Assembly (NCBI GenBank): GCA_022008415.1
Contig: JAIRBC010000023.1
Location: 1-64,000, forward strand
Direction of reading: 5' to 3'
DNA from: Cerina litoralis
Lineage (GTDB): Bacteria > Bacteroidota > Bacteroidia > Flavobacteriales > Flavobacteriaceae
Length of the DNA stretch: 64,000 nt
The translations under genes were made by a program, and so were the position numbers. The notes under the pieces are model-generated. The model worked only from the letters and a program-made list of their open reading frames with translations. It was not told the DNA's origin and searched no databases. Positions 8,614-18,096 of the stretch are shown here, in pieces. Every line of letters starts with the position of its first letter. Positions within the stretch are counted from its first letter, which is position 1.

Positions 8614-11385
8614 TTAAAACTTAAAATTATAGGTAATAGTAGGTATTGGCACTGAAAAAATTGAAGTTTTATATGCTTTGACCTCTCCGTCCTGTGTCAC
8701 AAAATAAACCGAATAGGGATTGTTCCTTCCCAGGACATTATATACCGAAAAATTCCAAAAGCTATGTACAAATTGTTTGATCTTATGGCTTCCCTCAATA
8801 TTAAAGCCAAGGTCTAACCGATAATAATCAGGAATTCTAAAAGCATTTCGATCACTATAAAAAACATACTCTGCGTTGTTATAGGTATACCGCCCCACCG
8901 GATAGGTAACCGGTCTTCCGGTTTGGTAGACAAAGTTGGCCGACATACTGTACCTACGTGTAAACTTATAATTGGCAACAATACTTATATCGTGGGGCTT
9001 ATCGTAGTTGGAAGGAAAATACTCCCCGTTGTTTACCCTTTCCTCGGCATTGGAACCATCCAATTTTATAAAGGATCGGGAATAGGTATAGCCTATCCAA
9101 CCGTTGAGTTTTCCACTTTTACGCAACAGCAGTTCCACTCCATATGCCTTGCCCTCCCCTTGTAGCACCTCGGTTTCAATAGTCTCATTTAGCAATAGTT
9201 GTGCGCCTACCTTAAAATCTAGAATATCCTGGGATCGCTTGTAATATCCTTCCAGGCTAACCTCGTAGGTATTCCCTTCAAAATTTTTATAGAGCCCTAG
9301 GGAATACTGGGTTCCCCGTGCAGGTTTTATATTGTTGTCGGACAGCTTCCAAGTGTCTATCGGAGAGGAAGTAGTGTTGTTGGAAAGGGTATGTATATAT
9401 TGATAGGCACTGTTATAACTGGCTTTTACGGACAGGTCGGGCATTAGAAAATATCGGGCCGAAACCCTAACCTCTGGTCCGCCATAGGTCTGCGTAACCT
9501 CATTTTTACTATAGGTTTTGGTTTCTGCCAATGTTCCTTCGCTCTTTGGAGCACCATCCTCATATATTCGCTGTTCCGTTGGCCCCAGCGCAAAATAAAA
9601 GGAATACCGAAGCCCCATCTCTACCAATAATCTTTCGTTTACCTTAAAATTGTCGGAGATAAATACGGCAGACTCCAACCCTCTTTCATCGGGTATATCT
9701 ACGTTTTCGACATCCGATTCCGAGCCATCCGGCCGAATATAACCAGGTTGGGTGTTGTACAATTTGGAGGAAAGCCCATAGGTGAACTTGTGGGCTTCGC
9801 TGTGCAAATATTTAACATTGATATTTAGATCGGTCTCATCGATGACGTATCCCAGTTCAAAATCATTATTGCTATCCCCATCGTAACCGATATTAAATTT
9901 GTATTGGCTATTGCCGAGTATAAGGCTTCCTTTGTTCTTTTCGTTAAACTTATGGTCCCAAGCTAGGGAGAACAATTGGTTGCTGTAATGGTACAGCGAG
10001 TCCGAACTTATACTAAAGGCGTCCCGGCTGTAATACCCGGTTGCGCTAATATCGTTGTTCTCGTTGATGTTGTGATCGTATTTGCCTACCAGATCAAAGA
10101 AAGATGCCGTACTGTTGTTAAGGTCTGGGTTGTCTATCGCGTTCAAGAGATAGTCCGAATAGGTACTTCTCCCTCCCACCATAATGCCGGCCTTTTCCTT
10201 TATTACTGGCAGCTCTAACGCAATATTGTTGGTCACAGGGCCGATAGAGGCCTCCCCGGTAAATTTTTCCGTGTTGGGTCTTTTGGAACGAATGTCAAAA
10301 ACTGACGATAACCGACCTCCATACTCGGCCGGGATATTGCCCTTATAGATATTTACATCCTTGGTTGTAAATGGGTTCAAGGCACTAAAAAGTCCAAAAA
10401 AATGGGAGGGATTGTAAACTACGCCATTGTCCAAGAGGAAAAGGTTCTGATCTGCATTTCCTCCCCTTACATTAAATCCTGAAGACCCCTCGCCCGCGGT
10501 GGTGATCCCAGGCATAGTGGTGGCCACTTTAAGTACATCGCGTTCCCCAAGAACCAAAGGAATATTTTTTGATTCCTGGGATGTAATATAGGTTTCACCG
10601 GTACCCGCAGCCTCTACGTTCTTGGCGGCATCCGCTTGGATAACCACTTCGTCCAACTGTTCCACGCTTTCATCCAAAGAGAAATTGTATTGTCCATCGT
10701 TGTAAATGATCACCCTTTTTTGGGAATCCTCGATTCCAAGGGATCGGGTTTCCAAAATATTGAGTCCGGCAGATAGCTCTATGCTATAAAAACCATCATC
10801 GTCTGTTGAAACTCCCGTATTTTTATTCTTTAGGCGTATCGCTAGGTTTCCTATGGGCTCTCCCGTTTTGGTATTGACTACAAATCCGGTAAGGGTATAT
10901 CGGTTTTGTCTAGAACTTTTATTCTCCTTCCCTATCCTCACCGTCTCGGTATTTACCTTCTTGCGCGCAGATTTTTCCTCCTTATAAAACACCGGGGCAG
11001 CGGCTTCACTTTCCCCGTTAATATCTGCATAGGGAAAGGGAGACTTATCTTCCCCAAAAAAACCTTCGGGTAGGGTATCGTAGATTACATTGTTTTGGGT
11101 GAGAACGATCTGGGTGTTTGAGAGTACATAGTAATTGATTTCCGTTTCGTTAAAAATGGTATCCAACACCCTATCCAAGGTAACATCTGTAAAATCGCCA
11201 GATATTTTTTGTGTTCCCAACCATTGATCCAAATAGAAAAAGTGCAAATTTGTCTTATCCTCAATTTGGTGAAGTACCTCTTCTCTTGTCACATCCTTGT
11301 AGGACAACGTAATTTTCGGCAGTTCTTCCTGCGCACTTGCGCGTTGAAAGAACAATAACAATACAATTCCAAATACAATTCTCAT
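8614..11385 (-). CDS. TonB-dependent receptor with STN and carboxypeptidase-like domains
   Basis: A 923-residue outer-membrane receptor. A signal peptide (1-18, ending RASA) is followed by an STN (secretin/TonB N-terminal) domain at about 23-110, a linker, a carboxypeptidase-regulatory-like domain at about 160-250, a plug (GSSGFNVRGGNADQNLFLLD, VNIYKGNIPAEYGGRLSS) and a long beta-barrel ending in an aromatic-rich YNFKF terminus. STN domains in FecA-like receptors signal to an anti-sigma factor, but no sigma/anti-sigma pair is encoded nearby. Its start overlaps the preceding gene by four bases (ATGA) and it is followed closely by two DUF4249 lipoproteins, the usual partner arrangement. The substrate cannot be told from sequence. 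Confidence 0.92.
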   Translation of the reverse strand: MRIVFGIVLLLFFQRASAQEELPKITLSYKDVTREEVLHQIEDKTNLHFFYLDQWLGTQKISGDFTDVTLDRVLDTIFNETEINYYVLSNTQIVLTQNNVIYDTLPEGFFGEDKSPFPYADINGESEAAAPVFYKEEKSARKKVNTETVRIGKENKSSRQNRYTLTGFVVNTKTGEPIGNLAIRLKNKNTGVSTDDDGFYSIELSAGLNILETRSLGIEDSQKRVIIYNDGQYNFSLDESVEQLDEVVIQADAAKNVEAAGTGETYITSQESKNIPLVLGERDVLKVATTMPGITTAGEGSSGFNVRGGNADQNLFLLDNGVVYNPSHFFGLFSALNPFTTKDVNIYKGNIPAEYGGRLSSVFDIRSKRPNTEKFTGEASIGPVTNNIALELPVIKEKAGIMVGGRSTYSDYLLNAIDNPDLNNSTASFFDLVGKYDHNINENNDISATGYYSRDAFSISSDSLYHYSNQLFSLAWDHKFNEKNKGSLILGNSQYKFNIGYDGDSNNDFELGYVIDETDLNINVKYLHSEAHKFTYGLSSKLYNTQPGYIRPDGSESDVENVDIPDERGLESAVFISDNFKVNERLLVEMGLRYSFYFALGPTEQRIYEDGAPKSEGTLAETKTYSKNEVTQTYGGPEVRVSARYFLMPDLSVKASYNSAYQYIHTLSNNTTSSPIDTWKLSDNNIKPARGTQYSLGLYKNFEGNTYEVSLEGYYKRSQDILDFKVGAQLLLNETIETEVLQGEGKAYGVELLLRKSGKLNGWIGYTYSRSFIKLDGSNAEERVNNGEYFPSNYDKPHDISIVANYKFTRRYSMSANFVYQTGRPVTYPVGRYTYNNAEYVFYSDRNAFRIPDYYRLDLGFNIEGSHKIKQFVHSFWNFSVYNVLGRNNPYSVYFVTQDGEVKAYKTSIFSVPIPTITYNFKF

Positions 11386-12131
11386 GGATTTGATGTTTTA
11401 ATGTCCTTTGTCATGGAAGCGTACACAATCTCCAATACGTTCTTCATATACTTATCAAAATCATAATTTTTTAAAGGTTTATTAGAATATCCATTGATTT
11501 CCTTTTTATACTCTGAAAATATTTTTTTTATATCGTTCTGGTTCTTAACCTCGTAGTATACCTCCCGATATATTAGGGAATACCTGTTCTTGCTTTTAAA
11601 TTCGTAGTACAATCGACGATCTTTAGTGCGTTCCAATGGAGTTTTCCTATATTTTTTTAAAAAGGTGAAATATGGATTTGAGACCAATATCTCTTCAAAA
11701 CCGGAAATGTTGGAGCCGCTCTTATCCTTGTAGTTGACCCTGACAAAATGATGACCGTCCAGGGTAAAATCCGAGATTTGATCCTGGATGAGTTTAAAGA
11801 CACTAAACCCGTATTTGCTATCGAGGTTTACCAAGACCTGGTCTTCGTTTAGGTCGTATTTCATGGGGACATTAAAATAGGGCTCCCCGCCATAAACAAT
11901 AGAACCTTCCCGAAAAAGGGGCGATTCAAAAAATTTGTGCTCATCATTGATTGTTCTGTACGCTTCCACATATTCCACGCCCCGGTAAAGTCCGGTATTT
12001 TCTATACCAATGATTCCGTCGAACCATTTGTAATAGTTGCTAATTTTCTTTACCCGTTGTCCATAGGAGGCCATCGATAAAAAAAATAAAACGAAAAGAA
12101 ACTTGGTGAAGCGGTCTTGTAAGCTCGTCAT
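11382..12131 (-). CDS. Secreted protein of unknown function, first gene of TonB/DUF4249 operon
   Basis: A 249-residue protein that I do not recognise. A signal peptide (about 1-24, ending SYGQ) is followed by a mostly beta-strand, tyrosine- and lysine-rich domain with no cysteine or catalytic motif that I can see. The ATG at 12131 is preferred over a TTG one codon upstream. Its stop overlaps the receptor start as ATGA, so translation is probably coupled. Position suggests a periplasmic or surface accessory of the receptor. This is inference from context only. Confidence 0.6.
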   Translation of the reverse strand: MTSLQDRFTKFLFVLFFLSMASYGQRVKKISNYYKWFDGIIGIENTGLYRGVEYVEAYRTINDEHKFFESPLFREGSIVYGGEPYFNVPMKYDLNEDQVLVNLDSKYGFSVFKLIQDQISDFTLDGHHFVRVNYKDKSGSNISGFEEILVSNPYFTFLKKYRKTPLERTKDRRLYYEFKSKNRYSLIYREVYYEVKNQNDIKKIFSEYKKEINGYSNKPLKNYDFDKYMKNVLEIVYASMTKDIKTSNP

Positions 12132-12327
12132 CAATAACGTTGGTTAATAAAGAAATTCAAAAGGAGATTAGTATACAACTGGTTGGCCACACTACAATTT
12201 TTTGATAAAAATAATCCAGAAAAATATTAGTCCCTAATTAAATAAAAACAGCAGGTCTTGGCGGACAAATGTTTTATCCCGGTGAACCATAGTCGAGTTT
12301 ACCTAATTGAATACATGTTCCAACCAA

Positions 12328-14721
12328 TTATTTTTCGGGCTTAAATATAAGTAAAGAATTGGAGGATCGAACTATATCGTCCTTATTCAACTGCATTTTT
12401 CGAAAATCGCCTCTAATAAACATTTCTGCCTGATCTTTATAATGCGGACTCAGCGGGTTACCCGATTGCCCCGTAGGTAAAATACTAATGCTGTTCCCTA
12501 TATCCGAAAAATCGATGATACGACGGGTTGAGGGTCCGTGGTTTACCTTGTAAAACAGACTTTCATCGTAAGGGAAGTACATATTGTTGATAACCTCCCG
12601 ACTACCCGACACCGGGAACGGACCTACGTTAAAAAAAGAACGAAGGGCCGCTATCTTTCCAATTGGATGCTGGTGTTCCACGGTGTGTACCTTGTTCCAC
12701 GTCCATCGGGAAGGATTTTCCCCAAAATCCTTTCTCAAGGAATTGATTGCTTGCTGATAAGAGGTATTTACAATGGTATTTTTGGTCTCTACAATGTCCT
12801 TGGTGTTTACATTGTCCCACCAAACGGAGGTAGACTTCGCCGCTAAGGGGGCGATCAATCGCTTGCAGAAATGGGTAGCCAACAATTGCTTAAATTGCTC
12901 AGGACCGAGTTCATCCTCGAACGTGTTTTTAAGAAAAAAATAAATCCAACGATGAAAAATAGTGGCTTCCTCGCTGTCCAAGGGGTAATCACCTTTCCAG
13001 TTGCTTATCTTATCCAGTTCTTTTATTTCTAGTGGAGAAAGTCGGGGAATATCCAATGATTTCGCAAGGTCGGCCACAAGGGTAGGATTTACGGAAGAGG
13101 TGCCATCTGTGATCATCCTTTTCACATCCTCCCTGTCCCAATCATTCTTAGGTCCCAACAATTGAACGATCCTTTTTGCCCGGTTCTCCGGAAGGTAATA
13201 TCCAGGATATAACATTCCTGCTATCGAATCTGGTTGGTTGTTGGCCGAATAAACATAGTGCCAAGGCGGATTTATTGCCTGTGGGTTTTCGGAGAAGTCC
13301 AGATATTCAACGGGTTCCTGTTTAGCCGAACTTCCGTCTAGAATAAACTTGGTATTAATACCCTCCGGCATTTTATAGAGCTTAGCCGATGCCCACCAAG
13401 CCACGTTGCCCTCTGCGTCCCCGTACATGATGTTGAGTCCTGGTGCATGAATCTTGGGCAAAGCGGCCTTAAATTCCCCAATATTGTTCGCATGGGACAT
13501 TTCTTTGATCGCTTGTAGCAATCTATTGTCCCGTTGGGTATAAAGCCAGGACAATGCATCAGGCCTGCTCCCTTCCACACCTTCCGTGAGGCCATTTAAA
13601 ATGGGCCCGTGCCTCGATTTTTTAAAAGTAAAGCTTACATCCTTGTGGTCCTTGACCTTGATTGTCCTATGAACCGTTTCGTACTTTTCCCAGCCCTCCA
13701 AGGTCTTATACGATGTCGTGTCTTCCGGGTTGTTTGCTTCGTAGTAAAAATCGGCATCATCGTTTTGAAACATGGTTAAACCATATGCCAATTTACGGTT
13801 GTGCCCCAACAAAGGGAAAGGAATTCCCGCAATGTAATAACCATAATTTTCATAAGTAGGAGAGCTGATATGTGCCTCGTACCAGACCGAGGGCTGGGCA
13901 AATCCGATGTGTGGGTCGTTGGCAAGGATCACCTTGCCCGCTTTGGTCTTTTCTGGGGCGATTACCCAACTGTTGCTTCCGACAAACTGGGGAACCGGTA
14001 ATTTGTCCATGGCCTCAGCGACCATTTTAGATAGGTTATTCCTAACGGAATTCGATTCTGGCCGGTAATTTTTGATCCAAGTGGTACCGGTATCGCTCAT
14101 AACTTCCAAATCTTGCAAGTATGCCGCACCCAATTGATTCCTTATGTTGGTCAACAACGGATCTGTTTTTTGGGCCTGGGCGAAACTGAAGGCCATATAA
14201 CCGATGGTATTGTAGATATCCTTTAATTCGAAGGGTTTCTTTTTTACCCCCGTGAGGTAGAACTCTATTGGGGTGGGGCCTTCCTCCATAAATAGGTTGA
14301 TCCCGTCCAGATACGCCTGAGAAAGCTGAACCGCCTGGTCAGTAGTGTCTATATGTGCAATTGTTTTGGACGAGGCCTCATCGATTCCAAGTGCCAGATA
14401 AAACTTATCGGTCTTCACCAGATCGGCCCCGAAAATTTCCGAAAGCCGACCGCCGGCGATCCTGCGCAACAGTTCCATCTGCCATAATCTATCTTGGGCA
14501 TGTACATACCCCAATGCCTTAAAGGCGTCCTTTTCATTTTCGGCATAAATATGTGGGATGCCATAGGTGTCAAAATAAACCTTTACGTCTTGGGAAAGCC
14601 CGACCATTTTCTTTTCCCCATCATAATCGGGTTTAAGGGAATTGACAGCAAAAACGATAGCTATGGCTACGATTGCCAATATTATTAGAAAAATTCCAAC
14701 AATCTTTTTGAGTAGTTTCAT
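12328..14721 (-). CDS. Penicillin acylase family Ntn-hydrolase
   Basis: A 797-residue member of the penicillin acylase/AHL acylase family. It has an N-terminal membrane or signal segment (about 5-27), the alpha-chain region with HIYAENEKDAF, and the self-cleavage site GSNSWVI. Ser249 would become the N-terminal nucleophile of the beta chain. Family enzymes hydrolyse amide bonds of beta-lactams or acyl-homoserine lactones in the periplasm; here the substrate is not predictable. The length matches the family's precursor form. It stands alone, with about 190 bp of AT-rich, featureless DNA separating it from the TonB operon. Confidence 0.9.
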   Translation of the reverse strand: MKLLKKIVGIFLIILAIVAIAIVFAVNSLKPDYDGEKKMVGLSQDVKVYFDTYGIPHIYAENEKDAFKALGYVHAQDRLWQMELLRRIAGGRLSEIFGADLVKTDKFYLALGIDEASSKTIAHIDTTDQAVQLSQAYLDGINLFMEEGPTPIEFYLTGVKKKPFELKDIYNTIGYMAFSFAQAQKTDPLLTNIRNQLGAAYLQDLEVMSDTGTTWIKNYRPESNSVRNNLSKMVAEAMDKLPVPQFVGSNSWVIAPEKTKAGKVILANDPHIGFAQPSVWYEAHISSPTYENYGYYIAGIPFPLLGHNRKLAYGLTMFQNDDADFYYEANNPEDTTSYKTLEGWEKYETVHRTIKVKDHKDVSFTFKKSRHGPILNGLTEGVEGSRPDALSWLYTQRDNRLLQAIKEMSHANNIGEFKAALPKIHAPGLNIMYGDAEGNVAWWASAKLYKMPEGINTKFILDGSSAKQEPVEYLDFSENPQAINPPWHYVYSANNQPDSIAGMLYPGYYLPENRAKRIVQLLGPKNDWDREDVKRMITDGTSSVNPTLVADLAKSLDIPRLSPLEIKELDKISNWKGDYPLDSEEATIFHRWIYFFLKNTFEDELGPEQFKQLLATHFCKRLIAPLAAKSTSVWWDNVNTKDIVETKNTIVNTSYQQAINSLRKDFGENPSRWTWNKVHTVEHQHPIGKIAALRSFFNVGPFPVSGSREVINNMYFPYDESLFYKVNHGPSTRRIIDFSDIGNSISILPTGQSGNPLSPHYKDQAEMFIRGDFRKMQLNKDDIVRSSNSLLIFKPEK

Positions 14722-14794
14722 TCCGTAGGTTTCAAAATGAAAGATATAAGAATTATTAGGATAAAAAAAGTGGTTGCCACCTCAAAAAACGAAT

Positions 14795-16102
14795 TTATTG
14801 ATGTAAGCCAATTTTTAATATTTGACGGGTATCTTCCGTTATCCTAAAACGATCGTCCCCCCGCCTCCCGATAATCCAAACGATATCTTCACCCGAGATC
14901 AGCAACCATTGTTCTTCTTTGGCTATAAGGTCCATTTTTTCATCCTTAAAAAATTTAGAAACCTTTTTAACTCCCTTCATACCGAAGGGTCGAAACCAAT
15001 CCCCTTTTCTCCATTTTCGTACTATTAATGGGAAATTGAGCAAATCCTTATCTACGAAAATGCTGTTTTTTGAGGTTTCTCCCATTGTAGGCACGGTTTC
15101 CAAGGAAATAGAAATGGGTTCTTTTAACAGATTTTCGCCTTCAGGAATCTTAAACTCGAAGTCCGTTCGCTGTTTAATAGCCTGAAGCAATAAGTGTGCT
15201 CTATCCTTGACCAGTCGGTGGGTATTGGATCGGACTTCCTTGCCGCTATTGGCGGTTAACAAGCCTGCAACGTCGTTCCACTCGGTAAATCCATAATTCT
15301 TGAACAAGGAGTGCAGATATGCCCCGACGGGATTTAGGGCCATCAGCGAATCGATCCTTACCTTGACAACACCGCCCTCTTTTTGGAAAAGTTTAGTTTT
15401 AAGATACTCTATACGGTCGGAGGCAATGCCGGCCGATTGGGACAAGTATTCTTGGGTGTTTTTAAAATTCCTCAAAAAAGTAGGGTGCAATTCCTTGAGT
15501 ATAGGAACAATTTGATGCCTTATTTTGTTTCTAAGGTGAATGGTATCCAAATTGCTTTTGTCCTCCCTCCAAACAATACCTTCTTCCTCGGCAAACTCCA
15601 TAATTTGCTCCCTTGAGAACTGCAGTAGAGGGCGGATGATTTTATCCTTTTTTTCAGGGATACCCAACAGACCGTCAATCCCGGTGCCCCTTGAAAGATT
15701 TATCAAAAAAGTCTCGAGATTATCATCGGCATGATGGGCCGTGACCAGCGTGCCTAGCTGTCCTTCCCCCATTATTTTATCAAACCAGGTATACCGTAAT
15801 TCCCTGGCAGCCATTTCTATGGATACTTTATGTTTGTTTGTATAACCAATTGTATCAAAGCGTGTTACATAAACTATTAGGTGTAATTTATGCGCTAAGG
15901 CCCTGACAAGTTCCTCATCGGCATCGCTCTCGGCTCCCCTAAGTCCAAAATTACAATGGGCCAAGGAAAATTGCAAATTGGATCGGTGGCACAAATGCGC
16001 CAAAACCATACTGTCTACCCCTCCGCTGCACGCCAACAAAAAAGGCTGTTCCCTAAGTAATGGGAACCGATTTTCTATAATTGATCCAAATTCTTCAAGC
16101 AT
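14795..16102 (-). CDS. tilS: tRNA(Ile)-lysidine synthase
   Basis: TilS ligates lysine to C34 of the CAU anticodon of tRNA-Ile2, an essential step for reading AUA codons. The PP-loop motif SGGVDS lies at 26-31 of the 435-residue product, followed by the N-terminal ATPase domain (ALAHKLHL, TAHHADDNLETF) and a C-terminal TilS domain (RKWRKGDWFRPFGMKGVKKVSKFF). The ATG at 16102 is chosen; a TTG two codons upstream is less likely. A three-unit heptad array begins about 14 nt upstream of the start. Confidence 0.95.
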   Translation of the reverse strand: MLEEFGSIIENRFPLLREQPFLLACSGGVDSMVLAHLCHRSNLQFSLAHCNFGLRGAESDADEELVRALAHKLHLIVYVTRFDTIGYTNKHKVSIEMAARELRYTWFDKIMGEGQLGTLVTAHHADDNLETFLINLSRGTGIDGLLGIPEKKDKIIRPLLQFSREQIMEFAEEEGIVWREDKSNLDTIHLRNKIRHQIVPILKELHPTFLRNFKNTQEYLSQSAGIASDRIEYLKTKLFQKEGGVVKVRIDSLMALNPVGAYLHSLFKNYGFTEWNDVAGLLTANSGKEVRSNTHRLVKDRAHLLLQAIKQRTDFEFKIPEGENLLKEPISISLETVPTMGETSKNSIFVDKDLLNFPLIVRKWRKGDWFRPFGMKGVKKVSKFFKDEKMDLIAKEEQWLLISGEDIVWIIGRRGDDRFRITEDTRQILKIGLHQ

Positions 16103-16115
16103 AGACAAGGCAAAA

Positions 16116-16143
16116 GTTATAGGTTCACGGTTATGGGATAAAT
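16116..16143. repeat. Short heptad array upstream of tilS
   Basis: Three adjacent 7-bp units (GTTATAG, GTTCACG and relatives) occupy 16116-16136, with a weaker fourth unit to 16143. It lies in the leader of tilS, 14 nt from the ATG on the opposite strand. It is too short to be convincing alone and is listed because it fits the pattern of the other spacers. Confidence 0.5.
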
Positions 16144-16176
16144 AATTTTTAACGGACTATAAATCTACAAAATACT

Positions 16177-16216
16177 AACCCACTAATCCACTAGCCCACC
16201 AATTCACTGATTTTCT
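16177..16216. repeat. Octad array in tilS/ychF spacer
   Basis: Four consecutive 8-bp units (for example AACCCACT and AATCCACT) fill 16177-16208, with a decayed fifth to 16216. Each unit starts with A-A or A-G and most end in CACT. A second array with the same words and same orientation lies at 16330-16361. Confidence 0.75.
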
Positions 16217-16329
16217 AAAGAGACTAGGGACAAGTAAATAGGCAATAATTAATAACGGTCAACTCTAATCAAGGAAGTTCAAATAGCAAGGAGTTCATCT
16301 GGCTTAAACCGTGAAACAACAGAATCCAT

Positions 16330-16361
16330 AATCCCCTAATTCACTAGCCCATTAACCTATA
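16330..16361. repeat. Octad array abutting the ychF stop codon
   Basis: Four 8-bp units (AATCCCCT, AATTCACT and relatives) occupy 16330-16361 and run into the stop codon of ychF, whose last bases are 16357-16359. The unit AATTCACT is identical to the one at 16201-16208. This pair is in direct rather than inverted orientation. Confidence 0.7.
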
Positions 16362-17451
16362 CATTAAACCTAAAATGCATCACATCCCCGTCTTTTACGA
16401 TGTATTCCTTGCCTTCTACCCGCATTTTACCCGCTTCCTTTACCTTGGCCTCGCTACCATAGGCAACGTAATCATCATAGGCGATGACCTCGGCTCGGAT
16501 AAAACCCTTTTCAAAATCGGTATGTATTACCCCGGCGGCCTGTGGAGCAGTGGCTCCAACTGGAATGGTCCACGATCTAACTTCTTTTACGCCCGCCGTA
16601 AAATAAGTCTCCAAGTTTAACAACTCGTAGGCTCCCCTAATCAATTTGGCAGACCCGGGTTCGGATAGCCCCATATCTTCCAAGAACATTTGGCGTTCTT
16701 CATAGGTTTCCAATTCGGTAATATCGGCCTCCGTACCTACGGCCAAAAAGATGACCTCGGCATTCTCACCAGCAACGGCTTCCTTTATTTGCTCTACATA
16801 GGCATTGCCTTCCACAGCGGCATTCTCATCTACATTGCACACGTACATGACGGGCTTATCCGTAATAAACTGCAACGGCTTCACGAAGTCCTTTCTATCT
16901 TCCTTGTCGATATCGATAGCACGTACAGATACACCGGCTTCCAAGCCTCCCTTTAATTTTAAGAGGACCGCCTCTTCCTTTTGCGCGTCCTTATTCCCTG
17001 TTTTGGCTGCACGTTTTACCTTGTCCAATTTTTTTTCCAGGGTTTCCAAATCCTTTAATTGGAGCTCCATATCAATGGTTTCCTTATCTCGGATAGGGTC
17101 TATGGACCCGTCGACGTGTACAATATTATCGTTGTCAAAGCAGCGTAAAACGTGTAAAATGGCATCGGTTTCCCTAATGTTTCCCAAGAACTGGTTTCCC
17201 AATCCTTCTCCTTTGCTCGCACCTTTTACCAAGCCGGCAATGTCCACGATCTCTACCGTGGCTGGCACTACCCGTTCCGGCTTTACCAGTTCCTCCAATT
17301 TTTCCAATCGAGGATCGGGTACATTGACCACCCCTATATTGGGTTCTATGGTACAAAACGGAAAATTGGCGCTTTGTGCCTTGGCGTTGGACAAACAATT
17401 AAAAAGGGTGGATTTGCCCACATTGGGCAATCCTACGATACCTGCTTTCAT
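16357..17451 (-). CDS. ychF: Redox-regulated ATPase YchF (Obg-like)
   Basis: A 364-residue YchF/OLA1-family P-loop protein. The G1 motif GLPNVGKST lies at 7-15, with the switch II-like DIAGLVKGA, an alpha-helical coiled insertion (about 125-165), and a C-terminal TGS domain (about 280-360) ending with the typical [10 protein letters not shown]. YchF binds ribosomes and hydrolyses ATP rather than GTP, and is linked to stress and translation control. The start codon is preceded, with only three intervening bases, by a heptad array. Any ribosome-binding signal must therefore lie within the repeat. Assignment is secure. Confidence 0.97.
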   Translation of the reverse strand: MKAGIVGLPNVGKSTLFNCLSNAKAQSANFPFCTIEPNIGVVNVPDPRLEKLEELVKPERVVPATVEIVDIAGLVKGASKGEGLGNQFLGNIRETDAILHVLRCFDNDNIVHVDGSIDPIRDKETIDMELQLKDLETLEKKLDKVKRAAKTGNKDAQKEEAVLLKLKGGLEAGVSVRAIDIDKEDRKDFVKPLQFITDKPVMYVCNVDENAAVEGNAYVEQIKEAVAGENAEVIFLAVGTEADITELETYEERQMFLEDMGLSEPGSAKLIRGAYELLNLETYFTAGVKEVRSWTIPVGATAPQAAGVIHTDFEKGFIRAEVIAYDDYVAYGSEAKVKEAGKMRVEGKEYIVKDGDVMHFRFNV

Positions 17452-17454
17452 TCC

Positions 17455-17503
17455 TTAGACGTTAGATGTTAGACGCTAGAAACTAGACTGAGGTAGCTAG
17501 TTT
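17455..17503. repeat. Heptad array abutting the ychF start codon
   Basis: Seven consecutive 7-bp steps from 17455 to 17503 show words TTAGACG, TTAGATG and CTAGAAA, decaying away from ychF. The array starts three bases upstream of the ychF ATG. An inverted partner lies at 17611-17638, on the far side of a terminator. Confidence 0.85.
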
Positions 17504-17560
17504 CTTTATTTCGGGTGCAAAGATAGTTTTTACTATTGTATAAAGGAGATAAGACGAGAA

Positions 17561-17589
17561 ACAAAAAACCCTGACGTTACGGTCAGGGT
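17561..17589 (-). terminator. Rho-independent terminator after the ferredoxin gene
   Basis: ACCCTGAC (17568-17575) and GTCAGGGT (17582-17589) form an 8-bp perfect stem with a 6-nt loop. Read on the minus strand it is followed by a run of T (the A-tract at 17563-17568). It lies 50 bp after the ferredoxin stop and before ychF, so the two minus-strand genes are probably separate transcripts. Confidence 0.85.
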
Positions 17590-17610
17590 CAAAGGAATCC
17601 TTTTCTTTTA

Positions 17611-17638
17611 TCTAAAGTCTTACGTCTAAATTCCCATA
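17611..17638. repeat. Heptad array abutting the ferredoxin stop codon
   Basis: Four 7-bp units with words TCTAAAG and TCTAAAT end one base before the ferredoxin stop codon. Read in reverse complement they give TTAGACGTAAGA, which closely matches the array at 17455-17503. The two arrays thus form an inverted pair bounding the spacer. Confidence 0.75.
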
Positions 17639-17639
17639 T

Positions 17640-17999
<360 letters not shown>

Positions 18000-18050
18000 T
18001 TATTTCTATTGATCACGGTACAACTTTTTTTCTGAACCGAGTTCATTGCT

Positions 18051-18058
18051 TACTTTTG
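18051..18058 (+). promoter_or_regulatory. Candidate -7 element for acyl-CoA reductase gene
   Basis: TACTTTTG matches the Bacteroidota -7 consensus TAnnTTTG and lies 38 bp upstream of the start codon. The matching -33 TTTG is imperfect (a T-rich run at 18025-18031). Confidence 0.45.
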
Positions 18059-18060
18059 CA

Positions 18061-18092
18061 CAAAGGTAAAGCCTATTAAATTACTAGACAAA
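18061..18092 (-). promoter_or_regulatory. Candidate promoter for the ferredoxin gene
   Basis: On the minus strand, TTTG (18092-18089) is separated by 20 bp from TACCTTTG (18068-18061), a good Bacteroidota promoter match. It predicts a leader of about 60 nt. It interlocks with the plus-strand -7 element at 18051, so the two divergent genes could exclude or co-regulate each other. Confidence 0.55.
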
Positions 18093-18096
18093 TATA

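Noticed and set aside
4336-12131. A SusCD polysaccharide utilisation locus
   Set aside because: No SusD-family gene is present and no glycoside hydrolase is in the operon; the DUF4249 partners define a different type of TonB operon.
16805-17458. A 217-codon plus-strand frame antisense to ychF
   Set aside because: It is a shadow of ychF codon usage; ychF is certain and the antisense product is serine- and proline-rich without any family motif.
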